Assembly (NCBI GenBank): GCA_024699045.1
Contig: JAILQK010000216.1
Location: 1 to 38,241 of the forward strand
Length of the DNA: 38,241 bases
Direction of reading: 5' to 3'
DNA from: Lachnospiraceae bacterium
GTDB lineage: Bacteria; Bacillota; Clostridia; Lachnospirales; Lachnospiraceae
Part shown: positions 31,814-38,241 of the stretch, in pieces
How the letters are laid out: each line of letters starts with the position of its first letter
How positions within the stretch are numbered: position 1 is the first letter of the stretch
Position numbers and translations under genes: made by a program
Notes under the pieces: model-generated
What the model was told of the DNA's origin: nothing
The model's input: only the letters and a program-made list of their open reading frames with translations
Database searches by the model: none

Positions 31814-32851
31814 TCATGCTTTTCCAAAACCACAGTTCGGGAACCTGCAGGGAGTACAGCCAAGACACATCCCCCCTTCTCCGTATGCGGTAAGATCCGG
31901 CGCTTCGAGCCTCTCCCCGGCAAGTATTCTGGGAAGGATCAGATCAAAGACCGTCCTCTTTGCATACATCACACAGCCGGGTAATCCCATTATCGGGATC
32001 GTTCTTTCACGATGCTTAAGATAAGCCAATAAGAACATCGCCCCCGGGAGCACCGGAGCCCCATAAGAAACTATCTTTGCTCCGGTTCCTTTGACCGCCC
32101 CCGGAGTCCTGTCATCCGGATCCACGCTCATACCTCCGCTGACAAGGATCATCTCTGCTCCGTTATCTGCGACCGACAATATCTTTTCCCTGATCATGTC
32201 CTGATCATCATGTATGATGATCTCCTCCGAGGGCTCGATCCCGTATTCGGCAAGCTTTTCCCTGAGCACCGGGCCGAATGCGTCTTTGATCCTTCCCGAT
32301 GCCACTTCGCTTCCGGTGATTATCATTGCAGTTTTGGGCTTCCTGAAAGGCCTGATCGAAAGCAGAGGCGTTTCCCCCGCTGCCATCTTTGCCTTACGCA
32401 TCTTTTCTTCCTCTATGACAAGCGGGATGATCCTCGTTGCAGCGATACGATCGCCTTCCTTAACCGGAAAATTCCCATGAACCGTTGCTATCATCATTTC
32501 TCCCAGAGAATTCACCGTTTTCAGACGATCGGAATCGACTTTCAGTAATCCGGCCGTCGCGGCGCTAATGGTTATCTTACCCTCAGCGGGCTCTGAAGCA
32601 TACATCTCTTCTCTGTCCCCAATACAGATCTCCCTGAGAATATCCGCCGCCTCATCTTCATGAAGCATTCCCGGCTGATCCTCCCAGACATATAGGTTCT
32701 CTTTCCCGACGGAGAGCAGAACCGCTATATCCTCCTGTGCGACGATATGACCTTTTTTAAATACCGGACCCTTTTCCACCCCGGGGATTATCCTTGTGAT
32801 ATCGTGACATAATATATGCCCTACCGCGTTTTCTGTTTTGACAAGCTTCAT
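31814..32851 (-). CDS. Molybdopterin-binding protein with a Cys-rich tail (MoeA-related)
   Basis: A 345-residue protein with a MoCF-biosynthesis (MogA/MoeA-like) domain at about 175-310 (AMIITGSEVASGRIKD, LVSGGMSVDPDDRTPGAVKGTG, IPIMGLPGCVMYAKRTVFD). The first 165 residues resemble neither MoeA domain in full. The C-terminal 22 residues are Cys-rich: GGMCLGCTPCRFPNCGFG, four cysteines in a likely metal or Fe-S site. Related proteins sit beside clostridial molybdenum enzymes and may handle a cofactor variant or a late insertion step; this is inference. GGAG before ATG 32851 supports the start. Confidence 0.8.
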   Translation of the reverse strand: MKLVKTENAVGHILCHDITRIIPGVEKGPVFKKGHIVAQEDIAVLLSVGKENLYVWEDQPGMLHEDEAADILREICIGDREEMYASEPAEGKITISAATAGLLKVDSDRLKTVNSLGEMMIATVHGNFPVKEGDRIAATRIIPLVIEEEKMRKAKMAAGETPLLSIRPFRKPKTAMIITGSEVASGRIKDAFGPVLREKLAEYGIEPSEEIIIHDDQDMIREKILSVADNGAEMILVSGGMSVDPDDRTPGAVKGTGAKIVSYGAPVLPGAMFLLAYLKHRERTIPIMGLPGCVMYAKRTVFDLILPRILAGERLEAPDLTAYGEGGMCLGCTPCRFPNCGFGKA

Positions 32852-32881
32852 CTTTACTCCGCTCCCATCCCGTTACCGTAT

Positions 32882-34000
32882 TCACGGATCCGTATCCCGA
32901 AAACCGAAAAACTCCTTTATACATAAAAAGATCCCCCTGCTGTCATCCAGTCCGTATACCGGACACATCACATCCCGGGGGGAAATACAGTCGGTTGCTA
33001 TACAGATCAAGGTCTCCGCGTCACATTCGCTTTTGTCGCGGATCGCTTTTCTCACGACTTCTATCTTAGGGTAGGCTGACCGCTTCAGACCTTCTATTAT
33101 GAGCACATCCGGAGGATCATTCATTTTTCCCATACGATCCACCAGCTCTTCCGGACAGATCCTTTCCGAGAAATACTCCGTATGTCTTGAGTCGGAATAA
33201 ACCGCAGTACAAACCGCTCCGCCCTCGGAATATCTGAAGGTATCGCTGCCCGGTGCATCAGCATAGACATCATGTCCGTCGTGCTTTATAACTCCAACCG
33301 ACTGTCCGTCTTTAATAAACTCATTTATAAGCCGGACGATCAGTCCGGTCTTACCGCTGTTGCTGTATCCGCTCACACAGAACACCTGCGGTTTCCGGAT
33401 CTCATTATAATCCTCTCTGGTATTTATATTCCTGACCGTCTTCTTTTCGAAGCGCGTATACTCAAGAGAGATATACTTGGTCCTTACACGGGCAAAGATC
33501 TCCCGCAGCCTGTATCTGCCCTCGCTGATAAGCTCCTCTATGACCGGAAGCACATTTTTGGAATATACTGCACAAAGAGGCTGTATATGATCCTCATCCG
33601 CGATCACATAGCAGTCATAATCAGAGCTTATATACCCGGATATATATTCCACAAGTTCTTTTTTTATGAATGGCATATCCGCTGCGCAGATAAAAGCATA
33701 CTCTTCCCGCGCCGCAGTCAGAACCTGGCGTATCCCCTCCATAGGGCCGATCCTCCGATGGTCGTCATAAACCACCGGATACCCTAACCCTTCATAAGCG
33801 CCCTTTTGGCATGCAGAGATCATGATCTCCGAAAAACCGGACAGTTCCTTTGAGATCTTCTCTATGATGCGCTCGCTGCCTATCCTCAGGAGCGCTTTAT
33901 CCTGCCCCATTCTGGAGCTTTCTCCTCCGGCAAGTATGCCTACAGAGACGGGTATCGGATTTCCTCTCAACGCTTCTCTGCTTTTTATCGCATTCTCCAT
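32882..34000 (-). CDS. MobA-MobB fusion
   Basis: A 372-residue fusion. The N-terminal 190 residues are a MobA guanylyltransferase (VGILAGGESSRMGQDKALL for the nucleotide, then AFICAADMPF for the metal), which attaches GMP to molybdenum cofactor. The C-terminal half is MobB, a P-loop GTPase-like partner with GYSNSGKT near residue 213. The end holds a further Cys-containing region (ETLICIATDCISPRDVMCPVYGLDD). The ATG at 34000 overlaps moeA by 16 bp. Its presence implies a bis-MGD cofactor, as needed by formate dehydrogenase. Confidence 0.92.
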   Translation of the reverse strand: MENAIKSREALRGNPIPVSVGILAGGESSRMGQDKALLRIGSERIIEKISKELSGFSEIMISACQKGAYEGLGYPVVYDDHRRIGPMEGIRQVLTAAREEYAFICAADMPFIKKELVEYISGYISSDYDCYVIADEDHIQPLCAVYSKNVLPVIEELISEGRYRLREIFARVRTKYISLEYTRFEKKTVRNINTREDYNEIRKPQVFCVSGYSNSGKTGLIVRLINEFIKDGQSVGVIKHDGHDVYADAPGSDTFRYSEGGAVCTAVYSDSRHTEYFSERICPEELVDRMGKMNDPPDVLIIEGLKRSAYPKIEVVRKAIRDKSECDAETLICIATDCISPRDVMCPVYGLDDSRGIFLCIKEFFGFRDTDP

Positions 34001-35181
34001 ATCTTAACGGTATCTCCGGGAGACACGGTCTCTCCCTCGGGTATATCCAGATAACAGTTACACCGGTCCATGTTTCCGAAGACTGAGGACATATGCTTCA
34101 GGACCGGAAGATACACATTTCCACCCTCTTCTCTTGCCCTTACAAATCGACGTCTTCGACTTTGTTTTTTATAAGGATCTGCCATCACCGCTTCCGAGGC
34201 CTCGCTTAAATAATACGGGCTCCCCATAAGTCCGGCGATCATTGTCCAGAAATACAGATCAAAATTAACCATGGCCGCATAAGGATTTCCGGAAAGGCTC
34301 AATATCAGTTTCCCCTCCAGTTCACTGACCGTTGTGGGGGTGCCCGGCTGTATATTTATCCCCGAAAACAGCTTTTTGGCGCCCAATGTGTCAAGAACTT
34401 CCGGTATCAGGTCTTTTTTTCCGACCGAAACCCCGCCTGTCGTGATCACTATATCCGACCTCTCCGCCGCTTCACTGATACAAGAGCAGAGCAAAGCTTT
34501 ATCATCAGGATAATTTCCGGCATGCTTTACCCTCAGCTTTTCCTGTCTTATCGAAGCAATGAGCATATACCGGATGCTGTTATAGATCCTGCCGGGATGA
34601 AGCGTCTCTCCAACATCCGTGAGCTCGCTTCCGGTAGAAATGACTGATATCTCGGCCGGGCGTCTTACGATCACTTCAGGCATCCCGAGCGACGCAAAAA
34701 GACCGGCCTCCACTCTCCCTATATGCCTTCCCGCAGGAATTACCACCTCTCCTTTTTTTATCTCCTCACCTTCCGGACAGTAATTATCATAAGCCCGGAC
34801 AGGTGTATAGATCCTGACCTCTTTTTCTCCGTAGTCGGTATCCTCCTGCCTGACTACAGCATCATAACCATCCGGTATCATGGCTCCGGTCATAACCCTG
34901 ACCGCACTGTTTAAGGTGTTGGGAAAATGCTTACTGTCTCCTGCAAGGATCTCTCCCGCCACCTTCAGACATACGGGTCGATCACTTTTTGCCCCTGACA
35001 GCTCATCAGAGTGAACCGCATAGCCATCCATGGCAGATCGCGCAAATGCCGGAACCGGCATTTCCGCGATCGTATCAGTTGCGGTAATATGACCGGCAGC
35101 ATCTTCTACCGGGATACTCAACGTATCTTTTATCGGCTTCGCTTCATCCCTTATAATACTGAGGGCTTCCTCGATCTCCAT
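33985..35181 (-). CDS. moeA: Molybdopterin molybdenumtransferase
   Basis: Inserts molybdate into adenylylated molybdopterin. About 398 residues, the usual MoeA length. Motifs: PVPAFARSAMDGYAVHSDEL near residue 45, VISTGSELTDVGETLHPGRIYNSI near 185, ITTGGVSVGKKDLIPEVLDTLG near 255, and LSLSGNPYAAMVNFDLY near 300. I chose ATG 35181, with GGGGTGA 5 bases before it and MEIEEALSIIRD, a typical MoeA opening; the frame to 35295 would run into fdhA. A second MoeA-like gene is nearby, so division of labour is possible. Confidence 0.96.
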   Translation of the reverse strand: MEIEEALSIIRDEAKPIKDTLSIPVEDAAGHITATDTIAEMPVPAFARSAMDGYAVHSDELSGAKSDRPVCLKVAGEILAGDSKHFPNTLNSAVRVMTGAMIPDGYDAVVRQEDTDYGEKEVRIYTPVRAYDNYCPEGEEIKKGEVVIPAGRHIGRVEAGLFASLGMPEVIVRRPAEISVISTGSELTDVGETLHPGRIYNSIRYMLIASIRQEKLRVKHAGNYPDDKALLCSCISEAAERSDIVITTGGVSVGKKDLIPEVLDTLGAKKLFSGINIQPGTPTTVSELEGKLILSLSGNPYAAMVNFDLYFWTMIAGLMGSPYYLSEASEAVMADPYKKQSRRRRFVRAREEGGNVYLPVLKHMSSVFGNMDRCNCYLDIPEGETVSPGDTVKIWRMR

Positions 35182-35224
35182 ACATGTCACCCCGTCCGGT
35201 ATTCCGGCAGCCTGAACTAAAGCA

Positions 35225-37924
35225 TCAGAGCTTGCCGATCTGTACGGCGCATACCTTATACTCAGGGATCCTCGCAAATTCATCAAGCGCCGCATTTGTA
35301 AGGTTATTTACCGGAGAATCGGGGAAATGAAACGGCATCCAGGTTTCTCCTTCAGAAACCTTCCTTCCGACCCTCGCCTTAGCGGTGATCGAACCCCGAC
35401 GGCTCCTTACTTCAATCTTTTCACCGTTAGCTATCCCCATTCTGTCAGCATCCTTATAATTGACCTCTATAAACCCTTCCCCTGCGATATCCACAAGTCC
35501 GGGGGTTCTGGCTGTCATAGCTGCAGCATTGTAATGATAGAGGATCCGGCCGGTCATCAGTACAAAAGGATACTCTTCATCCGGCAGCTCCTGAGATTCT
35601 TTGTATTCAGCCGGATACAGATATGCTTTTCCGCGTGCGGGATGTCCCACATGCATGATGGGTGTTCCCGGATGATCCTTATCGGGACACGGCCACTGTA
35701 AACTCTCTCCCGCATCAAGTCTAGCATGTGAAATCCCGTGGAAGCTGGGCGTCACCGACGCAATCTCATCCATGATCTCCGAAGCGCTGAGCTTAGGCTG
35801 ATCATATCCCATTGCATTCATGAGATCGATCAGAATATCGGTATCCGGACGCATATCACCTTTAAGTGTCACTGCTTTTCGGATCCTCTGCACGCGCCGC
35901 TCTGTATTGCTGAAAGTCCCCTCCTTCTCCGCATAGCTGATCCCGGGAAGGACCACGTCGGCATATTCAGCGGTCTTCGTCAGGAACAAATCCTGTACTA
36001 CAAAAAACTCAAGGCTTTCCAGAGCTTTTATTATATGATGTGTATCCGGATCGGAGACCACAGGATCCTCTCCGCAGATATACAGTCCCTTTATCTTCCC
36101 TTCTATAGCTGCCGGAAAAACCTCCGTAGCCTTCAGTCCCGGTTTCGGATTAAGCGGTACACCCCAGGCCTTTTCGAATTTAAGCCGCACTTCCTCGTTG
36201 TCAACCTTCTGATAGCCGGGGTAATCGGTCGGCTGAGCTCCCATATCACAGGCACCCTGCACATTGTTCTGTCCTCTCAGAGGATTAACGCCGCATCCGC
36301 TACGTCCGATCTTGCCACAGAGTACAGCCATATTGGACATGCTCATAACGCCTTCCGTACCGGTCGAATGCTCTGTAACTCCAAGGCAATAGATTATAGG
36401 AGCCTTTTTTGCCGTAGCATACATGCGGGCCGCCTCAATAAGTCTCTCCGGATCTATGTGACATATCTTTCCCACTCTTTCGGGATCATACTTCTCGACC
36501 ACCGCCTTAAGCTCCTCAAAGCCCTCGGCATGATCCCGGATATAATCATGATCTATCAGATCCTCCTTGATCATGACATGCATCATCCCGTTTGCAAATG
36601 CTACATTGGTCCCGGGTCTTATCTTCAGATGGATATCGGCTTCTTTCGTAAGACCTATATCCCTTGGATCCACCACTATGAGTCTTGTCCCGTTCTTTAC
36701 TGCCTTACGTATCTGCATACCCACGACAGGATGCGCTTCTTCAGGATTGGATCCTACGAGCATTATACAGTCAACATCATGCGTAATATCATGTATCGGA
36801 TTGGTCATGGCACCCGATCCAAGCGTTTTAGCCAGTCCGGTCACGGATGCCGAATGGCAGACTCTGGCGCAGTTATCCGTATTATTTGTTCCAAAGCAGG
36901 TCCTGACCATCTTCTGGACCATATATATATCTTCGTTCGCAGACCTGGAACAGGCAAATCCCGCAAGCGATTCGCTGCCGTGTTTTTCCTTTATCTCCAT
37001 AAAACGGCTTGCGGTATATGAAATAGCCTCCTCCCAGGATACCTCCCTGAATTTACCGGTACTTCGATCCTTTATGAGAGGCTTTTTTAATCTGTCCGCG
37101 GAATGTACAAATTCAAAGCTTCCCGATCTGCCCTTAACACAGAGTCTGTTATGGTTGGATGGTCCATAGAACGGCTCTACATTTACGATCTCATTATCCT
37201 TTACCACCAGATAGAATTGACACCCGGTCGCACAGTGAGGACAGGTCGTAAGTACTTTTTTAACCTCCCAGTCCCTGTACTTCCTTTCCGTTTTAAGAGT
37301 CAAAGCCCCTGTCGGACATACGCTCGCACAGTTGCCGCAGGATTCACAGCCTGTCGACTTGAAATCCTTACCAAACGGCGCATCCACTATATGGAATACC
37401 CCGAGCCTCTCACTCTTCATGGTATCATTACATGCTATCTGGTGACATACATTTATACAGCGCTGGCAGTGAATGCACTTGCTGGGATCGTAGCTTATAA
37501 ATGGATTATCTTCCAGGATCGGAAGCTTACTGTCTATCTTAGCCCGTGAGCCTATGTGTTTTGCATGCTGTACATCATACTTATTGCACATATCCTGAAG
37601 TTCACAGGATCCGTTCGAAGGGCAGCTCATACAATCAAGATTATGATTGGAAAGGATCAGCTCCAGCATATCCTTACGATATTTACCTAGACGTTCCGAT
37701 TCGGTCGTTATCACCATCCCGTCCCTTGCCTTGGTCCGGCAGGCTGCCAGCATCCGCTCATATCCTTCGCATTCCACCATGCACATCCTGCATGAACCTA
37801 TGTCGCTCACACCTTCCATAAAACAGAGCGTAGGAATATCCACCTTGTTTGCTCTTGCAATATCAAGGATGGTCGCTCCTTCTTGGGCCTCGTATTTCTT
37901 TCCGTTCATGGTAACAGATATCAT
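35225..37924 (-). CDS. fdhA: Formate dehydrogenase catalytic subunit, NuoG-like, Cys type
   Basis: Molybdenum (or tungsten) formate dehydrogenase, 899 residues. The N-terminus is a 2Fe-2S ferredoxin domain (CFMEGVSDIGSCRMC), then an NuoG-like CMSCPSNGSCELQDMC segment and two 4Fe-4S motifs (CIHCQRCINVC, CESCGNCASVCP), then CPHCATGCQFYLV of the catalytic domain. The active-site residue is Cys356 in NCARVCHSASVTG, encoded TGC, where many relatives have selenocysteine. I chose ATG 37924, with AGGAGG upstream and an ATGA overlap with the preceding gene; the frame to 37978 has no binding site. The chain of clusters implies electron transfer to a NAD(P)- or ferredoxin-linked partner. Confidence 0.95.
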   Translation of the reverse strand: MISVTMNGKKYEAQEGATILDIARANKVDIPTLCFMEGVSDIGSCRMCMVECEGYERMLAACRTKARDGMVITTESERLGKYRKDMLELILSNHNLDCMSCPSNGSCELQDMCNKYDVQHAKHIGSRAKIDSKLPILEDNPFISYDPSKCIHCQRCINVCHQIACNDTMKSERLGVFHIVDAPFGKDFKSTGCESCGNCASVCPTGALTLKTERKYRDWEVKKVLTTCPHCATGCQFYLVVKDNEIVNVEPFYGPSNHNRLCVKGRSGSFEFVHSADRLKKPLIKDRSTGKFREVSWEEAISYTASRFMEIKEKHGSESLAGFACSRSANEDIYMVQKMVRTCFGTNNTDNCARVCHSASVTGLAKTLGSGAMTNPIHDITHDVDCIMLVGSNPEEAHPVVGMQIRKAVKNGTRLIVVDPRDIGLTKEADIHLKIRPGTNVAFANGMMHVMIKEDLIDHDYIRDHAEGFEELKAVVEKYDPERVGKICHIDPERLIEAARMYATAKKAPIIYCLGVTEHSTGTEGVMSMSNMAVLCGKIGRSGCGVNPLRGQNNVQGACDMGAQPTDYPGYQKVDNEEVRLKFEKAWGVPLNPKPGLKATEVFPAAIEGKIKGLYICGEDPVVSDPDTHHIIKALESLEFFVVQDLFLTKTAEYADVVLPGISYAEKEGTFSNTERRVQRIRKAVTLKGDMRPDTDILIDLMNAMGYDQPKLSASEIMDEIASVTPSFHGISHARLDAGESLQWPCPDKDHPGTPIMHVGHPARGKAYLYPAEYKESQELPDEEYPFVLMTGRILYHYNAAAMTARTPGLVDIAGEGFIEVNYKDADRMGIANGEKIEVRSRRGSITAKARVGRKVSEGETWMPFHFPDSPVNNLTNAALDEFARIPEYKVCAVQIGKL

Positions 37925-38241
37925 AACCCTCTGCCTCCTTCCATGGCGCCGCAGCCGTAGTGGTCGCAGCGAAGACATCTTCCCGATTCCCGCATAGCCT
38001 CCTCGTAAGTCATCGGCATCTCGACAAACTCAAAATCAAGTCTCCTCTCAAACGGATCCCTTTCTTCTATCTCGGCTCTTGCCGTAGGTATGCACGGATT
38101 AGGTAAAGCCTGTGGGATTTCAGTCTCCAGATGGACTTTATGATGGTATCCCAGATATTCATCTATATTGTATGCCGCTACCTGTCCGGCCGCTATCGCG
38201 TTTATCGCGGTAGACGGTCCTGTTACGCAGTCCCCGCCGGA
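37921..38241 (-). CDS. C-terminal part of a GltD-like FAD/NAD(P)-binding oxidoreductase (5' part outside the window)
   Basis: I translated 106 C-terminal residues in frame from the window edge. SGGDCVTGPSTAINAIAAGQVAA matches the FAD-binding end of glutamate-synthase small-subunit/NfnB/SfrB-type proteins, and the tail EAMRESGRCLRCDHYGC carries the extra cysteines seen in such electron-transfer flavoproteins. The stop overlaps fdhA by 4 bp. It is likely the NAD(P)H or ferredoxin partner of FdhA, possibly with further fused domains; the beginning is not visible. Confidence 0.75.
   Translation of the reverse strand, partial: SGGDCVTGPSTAINAIAAGQVAAYNIDEYLGYHHKVHLETEIPQALPNPCIPTARAEIEERDPFERRLDFEFVEMPMTYEEAMRESGRCLRCDHYGCGAMEGGRGL

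Noticed and set aside
36837-36870. Selenocysteine codon in fdhA
   Set aside because: The active-site codon is TGC for cysteine, the frame is open throughout, and no TGA occurs at that place.
35738-37021. Long plus-strand open frame of 427 codons opposite fdhA
   Set aside because: It lies entirely antisense to a well-supported gene, has no recognisable domains and is rich in His, Ile, Arg and Cys as typical of a reverse-frame shadow.
1-38241. CRISPR arrays, insertion sequences, prophage genes, tRNA or rRNA genes
   Set aside because: No regularly spaced repeats, transposase motifs, phage proteins or recognisable tRNA/rRNA sequences were seen on reading both strands.

Overview
The window looks like a chromosomal segment of an anaerobic Gram-positive Clostridia, most likely a Lachnospiraceae-type bacterium. 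This rests on protein style and gene order: a Gram-positive Tad pilus locus without a secretin and with an FHA protein at its end, the ftsB/divIC-tilS-hpt-ftsH cluster, PyrD of the PyrK-dependent class, an ECF folate transporter component, a clostridial MurG, and a molybdenum formate dehydrogenase locus. No rRNA, tRNA, CRISPR array, insertion sequence or prophage was seen. The species cannot be named from the sequence alone.

Layout. 1-2675 (minus): a truncated MTA/SAH deaminase-type amidohydrolase preceded by pgi. 2856-5362 (plus): murG, a HIT protein and a flavodoxin-SCP2 fusion, divergent from pgi. 5346-14948 (minus): a ten-gene Tad/Flp pilus operon (prepilin peptidase, TadZ-like, CpaF, TadB, TadC, Flp pilin, DUF5702-like protein, TadE-like protein with Cys/His repeats, second prepilin peptidase, TadE-like protein), closed by a membrane FHA protein. 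14949-15355 is a structured leader with two good minus-strand promoters. 15356-19429 (minus): ftsB/divIC-like, tilS, hpt, ftsH. 19517-20247 (minus): TM2 and DUF2752 small membrane proteins. 20425-20925 (plus): a CheX-like phosphatase, apparently leaderless, with a terminator inside the opposing gene. 20909-27049 (minus): pyrC, an iron-type alcohol dehydrogenase, pyrK, pyrD, folT, folC. 27155-38241 (minus): a molybdenum/formate dehydrogenase operon (GltD-like flavoprotein tail, fdhA, moeA, a MobA-MobB fusion, a second molybdopterin-binding protein, moaC, modA, modB, moaA, a MOSC-MogA fusion, fdhD).

How the genes work together. The molybdenum block supplies uptake (ModA, ModB; no ModC here), pterin synthesis (MoaA, MoaC), molybdate insertion (MogA-like domain, MoeA), nucleotide attachment (MobA) and sulfuration (FdhD) for one enzyme, a cysteine-type, NuoG-like formate dehydrogenase whose GltD-like partner lies at the window edge. 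The pyr block carries dihydroorotase and the two-subunit NAD-linked dihydroorotate dehydrogenase, coupled to folate uptake and polyglutamylation. The Tad block makes a surface fibre; its leader is the most information-rich non-coding stretch of the window. Coding is very compact: many starts overlap the preceding stop by 4 to 20 bp, implying widespread translational coupling.
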